NCBI GenBank assembly: GCA_023512835.1 | Contig: CM042089.1 | Coordinates: 48,165,504 to 48,229,503 of the forward strand | DNA length: 64,000 nucleotides | Direction of reading: 5' to 3' | From: Taxillus chinensis | Taxonomy: Eukaryota > Streptophyta > Magnoliopsida > Santalales > Loranthaceae | Shown here: piece by piece, positions 45,318-56,708 of the stretch | How the letters are laid out: every line of letters starts with the position of its first letter | Numbering within the stretch: the first letter of the stretch is position 1 | Position numbers and translations under genes: made by a program | The notes under the pieces: generated by a model | What the model was told of the DNA's origin: nothing | Database searches by the model: none | What the model saw: the letters and a program-made list of their open reading frames with translations, nothing else

Positions 45318-45603
45318 GATAATTAACCACTATGTATATTCATAAGTGTACGAAAGCTCATAGAGATAATTAACGTCAGTGTGTGTGTCTGTAAAACTGA
45401 GTGCTATTGTAATCAACTGTAATTGCTGTTCATTTTGTTGTAATTATCATCAGATAATAAAACAAAATACTTCCACTATCTAGTTATCTTCCGCACTGAT
45501 TTTACATCCTTTAACCAGATTGTGTTGTACCTGTGTGAAGAGAGAGTTTCGCTTAGAGCCTATTCACCCCCCCCCCCCCCCTCTAAGCTCCTAGGGACCA
45601 ATA
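45318..45603 (+). repeat. 3' end of an A-family LTR
   Basis: From about 45330 this aligns with 3515-3769: 'taacgtcagtgtgtgtgt', 'aaaatacttccactatct', the C-run and 'agggaccaata'. It is probably the remains of element A's 3' LTR. It ends in CAATA rather than CAACA and directly abuts Athila-type gag. Confidence 0.8.
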
Positions 45604-46443
45604 GTGAGACTGTAAGCCAGTATAAAAGGATTCAATTTGAATCCACTGAGGTCTCCCATGCTCAGGGCATCTTCTGACCAAGTCCTTGAATCTCTCCCAT
45701 GCCTCATGGAGAGTCTCCATCTCATCTTGCCTGAACCGGCTAATTTCTCCTCTTAGCTATATCACCTTGGAAGGAGGGAAGTATTTGGACATAAACTTAT
45801 TTTGCATCTCCTCCCAAGTAGTAATTGATCCAACCGGCAGGCTGTTAAACCAACCAAGTGCTCTTTCCCTCAAAGAAAAAGGAAAAAGTCTTAGCTTAAT
45901 TGAGTCATTAGACACATTGTTGATCTTTAGAGTGTCACACATCTGATAAAATCTCATCAAATATTGATGAGGATCGTCTACTGCAGTGCCTCCAAAGGCA
46001 TTATTGCTCACCATATTGATGAGTGCTGGTTTTAATTCAAAATTGTTGGCCTGGACTCTTGTTTGTCGGATCCCAGAATAATGATCCGTCATTGTTGGCC
46101 GAGCATAGTCCAGAAATGTTCTGGGCTCTGATCTACTACCCTCCCCTTTAGGGTTTCGCCCATTAAAAGCAAAAGGTGGCCCTTGTTGCTGTCCACCACC
46201 TTTTGCTCTTTGTTCTGCCATTACTTCTAAAAGTGTGTGTTTTAGACCGAGTAATGCCTCCTCAGCATCTCTAGCAATGTCCCTTGCTGCTCTGCTCCGA
46301 TTTCTGAGAGTCCGTTTAGGTTCTGGGTCAAAGGCACAAGTTCTCTGCGACGTATACATTACTGGAAATTTATCAAACACCTGTCGTGCACTCCTACAAA
46401 ACAACAAGAACACACCATAGCAGCTCCGTACAATGCAAAACAA
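45604..46443 (-). pseudogene. gag: Athila E gag, 5' part
   Basis: The open frame 45757-46443 shows 'FLDYARPTMTDHYSGIRQTR', 'ELKPALINMVSNNAFGG', 'LMRFYQMCDTLKINNVS' and 'ALGWFNSLP', the capsid-like Retrotrans_gag core. A stop at 45757 follows 'FPPSKVI', and the reading continues as 'LRGEISRFRQDEMETLHEAW' to the break. It is about 85% similar by eye to D gag (49911-50612). Confidence 0.85.
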
Positions 46444-46510
46444 AATTAAATGCTAAAATCACAATTCAAACTATTTCAACCAATGTTGATGTAAAAACCA
46501 GTAAACCATA

Positions 46511-46520
46511 ATGGCGCCAA
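46511..46520 (-). promoter_or_regulatory. primer binding site of element E
   Basis: On the minus strand TTGGCGCCAT follows the LTR end TTCATCA by two bases. It corresponds to the TGGCGCC-type site of Athila/Tat elements. Confidence 0.75.
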
Positions 46521-46522
46521 TT

Positions 46523-48052
46523 TGATGAACAACTTTTTCACAGCTTCACTGATTTAGTTCAGCTTTTGTCGTTTAAATTGTCCTTCTAAATAATACTTTG
46601 ATTCCTTTAATGTAACTACTTAGTATAGCAGCACGAAAGGGGTCGAACCCACGGGGATTAACCAAGCTTTTTCAGTTTTTAATCAAATCACCTATTTACT
46701 CTAGTCCTAGAAAATGTTTTAGCTTACTGTTTTGTATTTTTCTCAAATTATATACTCTTGTCTCTTAAATTACTAAGCAGAATGGTTCTTGGATTTAAAT
46801 TTCAGAATTAAGACATCTAGGGTCACAACTTCGCCATCCCTGCACTATTTCTACTGACTCAAGTACTCTTAGGTTTGTTCTAAGCTACGCATGCTATTTA
46901 TCAACCAAGGTTTGGAAAATGGTCATTGTCAGACCTTTTAAGCACTTACTACATGAATGGTCATCATTACAGCAACTTCACAGCTAATAAATCACACACA
47001 TGCAAGGATAATGGTCACACCAAGCATATGCATGTCAAGAATCATGAGTTCTGTCCCTGACTTGGACTAAGGAATCCAGAAGTGCACAATCCAGATTATA
47101 AAATAATGATAAGATCCTTAAAACATGCAAGTTTTACATAGACAAACACAGAATTCACCCATCATCAATATTACAGCATAGGGGGCTATATTGCTCCCCT
47201 AGAAAATAGGAACTACTCACTCATATTGGAGATTACACCAGAATCCATAAAATACAACATTCTGACCTTGGTATAGGGGAGAAAGTGTGTTCTCAGGTGG
47301 CTTCCTTCCTCAAGGTGCGAGATAATTCCCAAATCCTAGCTCTGACCTTCAATTCCAGCAGCAATCCACACCTCCAGGTCCGCTAGGGTTTCCAGCCGTC
47401 AGCCCTTTTTCTCAGATGTTCAGTCCTCCTTTGGTGGATGTGTTTTTTCCCTTATATAGGGCTGCAAGTCTAGCTATAGATGTGCCCTAGCCCACAGCTG
47501 ATAGCCCATTAGCAAAACTACGTAGTTTTGTTTAATAACCCAAAGTCCATCTTGAAGCTTCAATAATGCTCAAACCAAGTAGATTTAGACCAAGGTTCTT
47601 TAGAGAAAAGTCTTTAAAATAATAAACCAAAGTGAACTATGCAAAAATACAGGTGCACGTCATATTACACGTCATATCCTCATATGACGTGCAACTCCAA
47701 ATGAGCTAAAATTGCTCCCCAAGCTTCCTGGCGTCGTGTAGAAGGCAGGATTATAATTATCTCCTTGCACGTGACAATGGTCCATGTGTTGTGCACTCAT
47801 GTTTTGCCTCATCAGGCTGCACTCTTTTGCCACAAGTTCCTTCTTTTGTAAATGAAGTGATTTAGCTGGTGTCCATGAGATGAAATTGCCTAAAAACCTG
47901 CCAAAACAGCTCAAAAACACATATATAAGCCAAATAATGTCTTCCTAAGGTATTAGAGCAAATATCTAAGAAATATGGAAAAATCAAGCTCTAGTTATGC
48001 TCTTTAATGTCCTAAATATACACTAGAATAACGGCATAAATGCACGTTATCA
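46523..48052 (-). repeat. 5' LTR of Athila E
   Basis: The LTR is 1530 bp; on the minus strand it runs TGATAACGTGCATTTATGC...GTTCATCA. It contains a TATA-like 'ccttatataggg' (about 47450), palindrome caaaactacgtagttttg (47513-47530) and an 11-bp inverted repeat (47655-47665 with 47682-47692). Confidence 0.88.
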
Positions 48053-48088
48053 TGAGGCAACCTACGACCTTTGACCCTACGAGGCAAC
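48053..48088. other. 36-bp spacer between head-to-head Athila elements
   Basis: It contains a direct repeat gaggcaac (48054-48061 and 48081-48088). Its middle, read on the minus strand ('ctcgtagggtcaaaggtcg'), resembles the U3 repeats of Copia B (for example near 22110). Confidence 0.6.
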
Positions 48089-49672
48089 TGATAATGTGCA
48101 TTTATGCTGTTATCCTTGTACATATTTTAGACAGTAAAGAGCATGTTTTGAGCCTAATTTGCTCCATTAATGCATAGATAATTGCTTTAACACCTAGGAA
48201 GAGACTATTTGCATATATATATATATATATATGTTTGTGTGTGTGTGTGTGTGTTGTTTTGGGGCAGTCTTGGTAGGTTTTTAGGTATTTTATTCTCAAA
48301 CAAATTAGCCAAATCAGTTTTTGGACCAAAAAGGGAGCTTTTAAGAAAAGAGGGCAGCCTGGGGAGGCAAAATGGCATGTGCACGTGACAATGGCCATTG
48401 TCACGGGCAGGTGATATTCAAGCCCTGCCTTTTATATGATGATAAAAAGCTTGGGGCAAAATTTCAAGGCATTTGGAGCTACCCGTGATATCACCATATC
48501 ACGGGCATTGTCACGGACATGGATATTTCTGCACAGTTTAGTGTCTTTTGTCATTCTATTCATTTTTCCCTTCTGGAGTTTAGCCTAATTTTGCTTGGTT
48601 TGAGCTATATTTGGATTTTAAGTTGAATTTTGGTTCACTAAGCAAAACTGTGTAGTTTTGATTAAGAGGTGACAGCTGTGGGTTAGGTCAACTCCTTAGC
48701 ATGTCCAGCAGCCCTATATAAGATGGTAGAGGCTGGTGGCTGCAAGGAGGACGGAAATTAGAGGAGAGTAGTTGGAAATCACCTCTGAAGGCGAGGATTG
48801 CTGCTGTAACTTGAAGAACAGGGCCGTGATTGGATGCACATTGCACCTGGAGGAAGGGAGCTGCCTTAAAACACTTCTTATCTCTAGAATCAGGTTCTGA
48901 TGTATTGTAATTTCTGGGTTTCCTCTATAACTTGTAATATGTGTGAGTAGTCTTTCAATTCTAGGGGAGCAATGTAGCCCCCTATGTTGTAATGACTGGT
49001 ACTTGGTAATTTTTGAGTTTGAGGAATGATTATTTGCATGTTTTATAAATCTTTCTTCAACTTCTATAATTTGGAACATGCACTTCTGGATCTTATAAGT
49101 CCTAGTTTGGGACAGATCATGATTTATGACACTTCAGGCATTGTGTGACCATTATCTTTGCATTGTTGTGATTTATTGGCTGTGTGAGCTACTGCAATGA
49201 TGACCATTCATGCAGCAAGCCCTTAAAAGGTCTAACTATGACCATTTGCAGATCCTTGGTTGATAAATGGCTTGCATATCAGTAAAACAAACTCAAAAAA
49301 TACTAAAACCAGTAGAAACAGTGTAGGAGTGGTGCATTTGTGACCCTAGAAGCCTTAAATCTGTAATTCAAACCTCAAAAGCAATTTCTGCATCATCAAA
49401 CTTTAATTTCTACAGCTTTAATATTTAGAAAATCATAAAAATTAGTTCGCCATCTGTAAAATTCTAAAACTGTCTGCTAAAACATTTTATAGGACTTAAG
49501 TAAATTAGTGATTTGATAAAAAGTAAGGAAACCTGGTTAATCCTTGTGGTTCGACCCCCTGCTTGCTACTATATTGAGAAGTAACAATAAGGGAATTTAA
49601 ATTATCATTTGAAGAACAGGATTAAATGACAATAGTTGTACTATTGCAGTGAAGCCGAATTTCTATTTATCA
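48089..49672 (+). repeat. 5' LTR of Athila D
   Basis: The LTR is 1584 bp, TGATAATGTGCATTT...TTATCA, with inverted ends TGATAA/TTATCA. It has a (TA)n(TG)n microsatellite (about 48212-48255), a 22-bp perfect palindrome (48384-48405), a 10-bp-arm hairpin (48482-48505), palindrome caaaactgtgtagttttg (48643-48660) and a TATA box near 48714. Confidence 0.88.
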
Positions 49673-49674
49673 AG

Positions 49675-49693
49675 TTCGCACCGTTGTCGGGGA
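49675..49693 (+). promoter_or_regulatory. primer binding site of element D
   Basis: 'ttcgcaccgttgtcgggga' follows the LTR end by two bases. It is a diverged form of the Athila/Tat site TGGCGCCGTTGCCGGGGA. Confidence 0.75.
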
Positions 49694-49910
49694 TTCAACG
49701 GTCTACTGATTTTGTTATTAACATTGATTGAACTTGTTTGAATTGTGATTTTAGCAAGTAAATTTTGTGTTATTCACTGTGTTTATCAACTGTTTGGTAT
49801 TGTTCGGAGCTGCTGGGGTGTGTTCTTGTTGTTTTTCAAGAGCGCCCACTAGGTGATTGATAATATTTGGAGTAGTGCGCAGCAAGTGTTAGACGAAAGT
49901 CCAGCTGTGT

Positions 49911-51572
49911 ATGCGACACCAAGACCTTGTTCCATATAATCCAGAACCTGAATGGATTCTCAGAAGACGTCGCGGGCCAGCTAGGGACATAGTTAGAGAG
50001 GCTGAAGATGCTCTTCAGGGTCTAGAAGATACAATTTTGGACTTGATGGCTGAAAATAGACCTGAAGGGGGTGGACAGCAGCAAGGGGCAAACTTCAATG
50101 GACAACAACCTGATGAGGGTAACCATTGCATGCGCCGCACTTTTTTGGACTATGCCAGACCCACTATGTCGGACCACTACTCTGGAATCCGACAAACAAA
50201 AGTCCAGGCGAACAGTTTCAAATTAAAACCTGCTCTGATCAACATGGTTAGCAACAATGCCTTTGGAGGCACATCTGTAGATGATCATCATCAACACTTG
50301 ATGAGATTTTACCAGATGTGTGATACCATCAAGATTAACAACGTATCAAGCGAAGCAATAAAAATAAGGCTCTTTTCTTTCTCATTAAGGGATAGAGCTC
50401 TTGGTTGGTTTAACAGCCTGCCGACTGGATCCATTTTGACTTGGGAAGAGATGCAAAAAAAATTCATGTCCAAGTACTTCCCTCCTTCCAAGGTGATACA
50501 ACTCAGAGGTGACATTAGCCAGTTCAGGCAGGATGAAATGGAAACTCTCCATGAGGCATGGGAGAGGTTTAAAGATTTAGTACGAAGGTACCCAGAGCAT
50601 GGACGACCTTAATGGATTCAGATTGAGTCCTTTTACATAGCTTTGCAGTCTCATTCACAAGATAAAGTCAACGCAGCTGCTGTAGGATGCTTAATGAACT
50701 TAGAACCCGATACAGCAGCTGATCTACTTGAGAGACTATCACTAGCTAATTAGCAATGGTCTAACGTAAAGGTTTCAAGGCTAAAGGAGAAGGCAGCCAC
50801 AATAGATAATTCTTCCAATGATATGCATGAACAAATCTGTGCTTTGGCCAAGAGCATGGAGGTTTTGGCACTGAAGGTTGGAGAACAACAACAACCGGTC
50901 CCACAAGCACAGGACCAAGGTTGGAGCAGAGCAGGAGAAGCAAATTTTGTGGGAGGCAAGGGAATGTATCAGAAGCAACCCCATTACCCACAACAGCAAA
51001 GTAACAGCTATCAACCACAAGGGTCAGGGTGCAATAACCAACAACAACAACAACAACAGGGTTTTCAGAAAACCCAAAATAGAGGGGGCGAGACCTTAGT
51101 GCCTTATAAGTATATACCACTAGGGATGAGGCAAAATCCTTATGCCACTGATAACTTCCTTCAAGAGCAGCCCAGCACTCAAGCTCTGTAACGGTTTTGA
51201 GACTCCTTTACAGCAGCAGTATCGTCCATGTTATTATCCAGCTAAGGATGAAGCAACCAAGAAGGAGGTGGGAGAATTAAAAGAAAAAGTGGGCAGCCTG
51301 GAGTCTTCCCTAAAGAACATGGAAAAGTTATTAGTAAGCATGGCCCAGAATGCCAATCAAGGGGGGTGTCATCTAATTCCTTCCCAAGTGACACTGAAGT
51401 GAATCCCAAGGAAAGCTACAAGGCCATAACTTTAAGAAGTGGAAAAGGCTTGAAGGAAGCTGAGGAGCCCAAGAAGAGAACCAATCAAGGTGAACAGAGC
51501 CAACCCTTAGTGGCTGAAAATGGGAAAAAGAAAGTAGATACAGAGGAGGAGGTAGTGGTTAAGCATGATTAG
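49911..51572 (+). pseudogene. gag: Athila D gag
   Basis: The first frame 49911-50612 has the capsid-like core ('FLDYARPTMSDHYSGIRQTK', 'NNAFGGTSVDDHHQHLMRF', 'WFNSLPTGSILTWEEMQKKF') and a TAA at 50610. The reading goes on ('ESFYIALQSHSQDKVNAAAV', 'DLLERLSLAN') with further stops. A glutamine-rich segment (CAA repeats near 51041) follows in 50823-51191, then a frameshift into 51142-51402 ('KEVGELKEKVGSLESSLKNM', coiled coil) and 51366-51572 ('YKAITLRSGKGLKE', a usual Athila Gag-Pol boundary motif). No zinc knuckle was seen. Confidence 0.82.
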
Positions 51573-51617
51573 CAACTAACAAAAATACAAGTCGCAACTC
51601 AACCTACCGGGAAAGAA

Positions 51618-53680
51618 GTGAATGAACAAAGTCCAAAGGAGAGGAGGCCCACTATGCCATTTCCTCAACAGATGAGGAACCAAAGGGGTGAGGAAGAGTA
51701 TGAGCGCTTCTTGAATATGTTCAAGTGGTTAGAGATTAATATCCCATTCTTGGAAGCTTTGGAGCAGATGCCCAGGTATAGGAAATATATAAAAGATTTT
51801 GTGATGAAGAAAAGAAAGTACGAGGACCACGAGATGGTTGCTGTCACTAATGAGGTGAGTAGCGTGGTTCAAAGAAATTTTCCCATTAAGCATAAAGATC
51901 CGGGCAGCTTCAATCTCCCTTGTGTGATAGGAGATGCACCACAGCAGCAGGCCCTCTGTGATTTAGGGGCTAGCATCAACTTAATCTCATTTTCCCTGTA
52001 CAAGCAACTTGGGCTTAAGGGGGAATGAAGCCCATTACCATATCATTGCAGTTTGCGGACCGGTCCATTGGAAGACCTGAAGGGATTATTGAAGATGTGT
52101 TAGTAAAGGTGGGCTCCTTCATTTTTCTAGCAAACTTTGTGGTTTTGGAAATGGAAGAAGATAGAGGAGTCTAACTCCTCCTAGGAAGACCGTTTCTCAG
52201 AACAGGGTGTGCACTGATAGATGTGGCTCAAGGGCAACTGACCTTGAGAATTAATGAAGATACCCTAGTCTTCCACATGGGGAAGGCTTTACAAGGACAA
52301 AGGGAGGAGGACTGCCTTTGGGTTGAATACTTTGAGGACTTAGTGGAAGAATTCTTGGGAGAAAGAACAAACACAGAAAGTGATGGAGTGCTCCAGCTTG
52401 TAGAAGCTCAACAAGATGAGGAAATGGAATTGATAGCTGAGGAGAATAAGCAAACATCAAGCCCACTGGAGCAAGCACAGGAGGAGAAGGAAGAGGACAC
52501 AACTCCAGCTCCAGAACTAAAGGAGTTACCTAGACACCTAAGGCATGAGTTCTTAGACTCCACAAATAATTTTCCTGTTATTGTTGCTGCTAATTTAAAT
52601 AATGTGGAGTGTGCTCAACTATTAGAGATCCTTAGGAAACACAAAAAGGCCCTCGGGTGGAACATTGAAGACATTAGAGGTATAAGTCCAGGGATTTGTA
52701 TGCACAAAATTCTGATGAATGATGAATGCAAACCCATAGCAGAAAGACAAAGAAGATTAAACCCTACCATGAAAGAAGTAGTAAGAAAAGAGATTCTTAA
52801 AAGGAAAACTATGGGTATAATCTATGCTATTTCAGATAGTGAGTGGGTAAGTCCTTTACATTGCGTGCCAAAGAAGGGAGGCATGACTGTAATTAAAAAC
52901 GAAAAGAATAAACTAATTTTATCCAAGACTGTGACTGGATGGAGAGTGTGTGTTGACTATAAAAAGCTGAATAAGGCCACAAGAAAGGATCACTTCCCCC
53001 TTCCTTTCATTGACCAGATGTTGGATAGGCTAGTTGGCTATAGTCATTACTGCTTCCTAGATGGATACTCTGGGTATAATCAGATAATGGTTAAGCCCGA
53101 TGACCAAGAAAAGACCACTTTCACGTGCCCTTTCAGCACCTTTGCCTTTAGAAGGATGCCATTCGGGTTATGTAATGCACCTGCCACATTTCAAAGGTGT
53201 ATGATGGCTATATTTCAAGATTTGGTGGAAGAAATCATGGAGGTATTCATGGATGACTTTTCGGTGTTTGGATCCTCCTACCAACAATGTTTGAGAAATT
53301 TAGATGTGGTCTTAGAAAGATGTGAGGAGAAAGAACTAGTCCTCAACTGGGAGAAAAGTCATTTTATGGTGAATGAGGGGATAGTTCTAGGGCATAAGGT
53401 GTCCTCACAAGGTTTGGAGGTGGACAAGGCAAAAATCTCCACTATTGAAACTTTGCCACCTCCAACAAATGAAAAAGGGGTGAGAAGCTTCCTTGGCCAT
53501 GCTGGATTTTATAGAAGATTCATTAAGGACTTCTCTAAAATTGCAAAACCCCTGAGCAGGCGGTTAGAGAAGGACACAAGCTTTGAGTTCGATGAAGATT
53601 GTTTAAAAGCTTTTAATGTCATCAAGGATAAGCTAGTCACTGCACCAGTGATAGTCACACCAGACTGGGAATAGCCTTTC
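51618..53680 (+). pseudogene. pol: Athila D protease and reverse transcriptase
   Basis: Protease has 'FNLPCVIGDAPQQQALCDLG' and 'ASINLISFSLYKQLG' (active-site Asp in CDLGAS) ending at 52026, then a broken segment to 52200. The long frame 52223-53674 carries RT: 'WVSPLHCVPKKGG', 'VCVDYKKLNKATRKDHFPLP', 'MPFGLCNAPATFQRCM', catalytic 'FMDDFSVFG' (about 53246-53272) and the thumb 'GVRSFLGHAGFYRRFIKDFS'. It stops at 53672 (TAG in 'DWE*PFELMCDAS'). The fold and residues are intact over 483 codons, so this is one of the least damaged parts of D. Confidence 0.9.
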
Positions 53681-54114
53681 GAGCTAATGTGTGACGCAAG
53701 TGATTATGCCGTAGGGTAGTCGTAGGGAAAAGAAGAGATAAGGTGTTTAGGGTCATTTACTATGCTAGTAAAACCCTTGATGAAGCCCAACAAAACTACA
53801 CCACCACGGAGAAGGAGCTGCTAGCAGTGGTCTACGGTTGTAACAAATTTAGGCCATACCTTTTTGGGTCCAAGGTGGCTGTGTATACTGACCATGTAGC
53901 CCTTAAATATTTGTTTGACAAAAAGGAAGCTAAGCCACGATTGCTTAGATGGGTTCTCCTTCTACAAGAGTTTGATTTAGAAATTAGAGACATGAAGGGC
54001 GCCCTGAATACTGTAGCTGATCACCTCTCCCGTGCGGAGAATGCACCAAAGTCTCTACCCATAATAGATGACTTCCCGGATGAGAAGGTGCTTGAGGTGG
54101 GCCAGCTTCCTTAG
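53675..54114 (+). pseudogene. pol: Athila D RNase H
   Basis: '[14 protein letters not shown]' begins the domain, then a frameshift near 53705 leads into 53743-54114 with '[20 protein letters not shown]', '[15 protein letters not shown]' and '[12 protein letters not shown]'. It removes the RNA strand during replication in intact elements. Confidence 0.85.
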
Positions 54115-54135
54115 TTTGCTGACATAGCAAACTAC

Positions 54136-55346
54136 TTGGCCACTGGATTTATACCTAAGGTGTTTGATTATCACCAAAGGAAAAGGTTTATCTCTAATGC
54201 TCAGAGATATATTTGGGATGATCCCATTCTTTACCGATGGTGCGCTAATCAAATTGTTAGACGATATGTCCCCAATGAGGAGATTAACGATATAGTGCAT
54301 CACTGCCATGCTTCTGATTATGGGGGCCACTTTGGAGTTCAAAGAACGGTGGCTAAGATCAGGCAATGTGGGTTTTATTGGCCCACAATGGTTAGGGACA
54401 CCTACACTTACATTAAGACTTGTGATAGATGCCAAAGGGTAGGTGGTTTATCCAGAAAGAATGAGATGCCCTTGACTGGTATTCTTCCAGTTGAAATTTT
54501 TGACATATGAGGCATAGATTTCATGGGGCCATTCCCCATTTCTAATGGTTACTCATACATTTTGTTGGCTATAGATTATGTGTCTAAATGGGTGGAGGCA
54601 ATACCGATAAAAGTCAATGACGTGAGGGTGGTGACTAAATTCCTCTCAAGGAATATCTTTAGCCGCTTTGGGACACCAAGGGCTATAATTAGTGATGAGG
54701 GGAGTCACTTTTGCAACAAGTTGTTTGATAAGTTACTGATGAAGTATGTGGTGAACCATAGGAGGTCCTTAGCTTACCACCCACAAGCTAAGGGACAGGC
54801 TGAGGTGTCCAACAGAGAAATCAAGACTATTTTAGAGAAAACTGTTGGAGGGAATAGGAAAGATTGGTCTCAAAGGCTTGATGAAGCCTTATGGGCCTAT
54901 AGGACTGCCTACAAAACCCCCATTGGGATGTCACCCTACAGAATACTCTATGGGAAGGCATGTCACTTGCCAATGGAATTACAACACAAGGCTCAATGGG
55001 CCTTGAGGAAATTGAACCTTGATCCACATGAGACCAAGGAGCTGAGATTGACCCTGAGTTGGATGAATTTAGAATGGAAGCTTATGAAAGTGCCAAAATT
55101 TATAAAGAAAAAATTAAAAGATGGCATGATAAGCAACTTTCAAGTGAACCTTTGAACTTAGGAAAAAAAGTGCTTTTATTCAACACTAGGTTAAGGCTAT
55201 TCCCTGGAAAGTTAAGGTCCAAATGGATGAGGCCTTTTATAATAACTGCCACAAAGCCATATGGAAGCTTTGAGCATCAAACTGGAGATGGCAACAAATT
55301 TTGGGTCAATGGCAACAGACTGAAACCATATTATGACCCAGCCTAG
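54136..55346 (+). pseudogene. pol: Athila D integrase
   Basis: The zinc finger has 'HHCHASDYGGHFGVQRT' and 'CDRCQRVGGLSRKNEMP'. A TGA at 54508 replaces Trp in '[11 protein letters not shown]'. The core frame 54523-55155 has Asp in 'GIDFMGP', Asp in 'ISDEGSHF' and Glu in '[11 protein letters not shown]', then '[17 protein letters not shown]'. A frameshift near 55060 moves to 55059-55346 ('[20 protein letters not shown]', 'PYGSFEHQTGDGNKFWVNG', 'LKPYYD'). No chromodomain follows, as expected for Athila. Confidence 0.88.
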
Positions 55347-55513
55347 AGGGAAATTGTTGATTCCCTCTCCTTTGTACCTTAATGATCACACTGCAAAAGT
55401 CTAGCTACAAACATTAAATAAAGTGCTTGTTAGGAGGCAACCCAAAGTTTTATTTTATTTTAATAATTATGTTTGTAAGCTCACCCTAGTGCAAGGAATC
55501 TTGTTGTGTTATC
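55347..55513 (+). other. D, between integrase and solo LTR
   Basis: AT-rich, no ORF. The 5 bases before the solo LTR are ttatc. Confidence 0.6.
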
Positions 55514-56195
55514 TGTTGGTCCCGGAGAGCCTAAAGGGGGGGGGGGTGAATAGGCTCTTTGAAACGTCTTTCTCTCTCTTAATGGCTTAGACACTCACTC
55601 TGGTTAAACAGATAAAATCAGTGCGGAAGATTAACCAGGTAGTGGAAGTATGTTTTCGGACCCCTTATTCCGTGTCAGCGCTTCCTTACTCTGCATGAGT
55701 AATGGTTCGGACCCCTTATTCCGCATTTGATGTCCTTACTCCGCAACAGAGTCCTTACTCCGCTCGAATGACAGACTCGGATTTCTTCGTTCGTGTCTTC
55801 TTTTCCTTAGTCCGGTGGAGTGACAACTTCAATTCTTTCTCCCTCACAAGTATCTTTTACTCCGTGCAAGATGTAGACTCAGGAACTTACTCCACATTAA
55901 TTGACATAATCTTGTTGAGTGTTAGAGGCGGGTTCCTAGTCGTTTTGTCAAGTGTTTAATCACCACGAAGGGTCCTTACTCCGGATGATGACTTGGTTAT
56001 ATACCAAGTGAATGACGACACTCATGATGATCCAGATCAGGATTATGTATCCTGTCCTTAGCTTAATCCTCACGCGAGTAGGTCCGAATTTAGAGTTAAC
56101 TCATCTGCACAAACTTAATGGTAAACATGAAATATCTCGAGTCAAATTACATAGGGTTTGTTCCGCATTATCCAAATTCTCGGTTTGATCCAACA
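55514..56195 (-). repeat. solo LTR of SIRE-type family A, internally deleted
   Basis: The minus strand runs from TGTTGGATCAAACC (56195) to GGGACCAACA (55514), matching LTR A at 2570-3769 end to end. About 500 bp equivalent to about 3140-3630 are missing, including the TATA region. Flanks ttatc and ctatc are a near-perfect 5-bp target duplication, so this was a real insertion into D, later reduced to one LTR. Confidence 0.88.
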
Positions 56196-56708
56196 CTATC
56201 ACTAACCCCTTGCAGGCTTCTGGAACTTGTTTTTAAGGGCCATACCCTTTAGCAATGACCAATTAAGGCCCAAAAGTGCTTCAAAGAGACTTTAAACCAA
56301 TACTTTCCAGAAGAAGCTTTTCATCTACAACGCAACATGGACACCTACCCAAAATTTGGGGCAAATTGGGCCTACACGTGACATGGCACGTGCAGAAGGG
56401 TCAATTATTCTACATCTTATAGTGGTCCCACCACAAAAATGTGGGACAGTTTTGACCTGCCCGTGATATGGCCATATCACAGTCAGAGGCTATTTTTGTC
56501 AAATTGCGCTAAAATTTGTAGGACACGTGTCTGATGAGATTTGAATCACTTTTTGTTCTGCATGTGATAAAGTTTGGGGACTCTTGCTAGATCAAACACG
56601 GTTCTTTCAGATCTAAAATTGGGGACACTTGAGCTCTACTGCTATAACTCGACTTCAGTCTCAATCCCTCTCAATTCTTCAATAGAATCCTCAATTGCTC
56701 AATGAAAG
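56196..56708 (+). other. D leader of ORF3, LTR-like inverted repeats
   Basis: No ORF. It contains 'cacgtgacatggcacgtgc' (about 56376-56394) and an 18-bp perfect palindrome (56463-56480). Both resemble the inverted repeats of the D LTR (48380-48505), and 'ttggggcaaattgg' and 'gacctgcccgtgatatgg' also recall it. Confidence 0.55.

Larger units (their letters stand above)
2570..45603 (+). mobile_element. Copia element A (SIRE/Maximus-like), host of nested insertions
   Basis: The order is 5' LTR (2570-3769), initiator-Met primer site (3772), gag (3831-4461 and 13851-15532), pol (15599-18880), a 1.7-kb spacer with GGGGGAG tracts, then ORF3 (20625-21729). Chromovirus G1 interrupts gag at 4461 and Copia B interrupts ORF3 at 21729. 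After B only the last 290 bp of an A-type LTR remain, so the rest of ORF3 and most of the 3' LTR were lost. The flanks (cacgg on the left, gtgag on the right) do not match, so ownership of the right LTR fragment is inferred from family and orientation. Multiple stops and an RT deletion show it is dead. Confidence 0.75.
45604..48052 (-). mobile_element. truncated Athila-type Gypsy element E
   Basis: The minus-strand 5' LTR (46523-48052), a primer site (46511-46520) and the first part of gag remain. The gag is cut at 45604 by the A-type LTR. The sequence is clearly of the same family as element D (48089 onward). Confidence 0.88.

Noticed and set aside
2570..45603. Matching target duplication for element A
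   Set aside because: Left flank cacgg and right flank gtgag differ, so the pair of LTRs cannot be confirmed as one insertion.
48206..48256. (TA)n(TG)n run as a promoter
   Set aside because: It is about 500 bp upstream of the likely TATA (48714) of LTR D and looks like a simple microsatellite.
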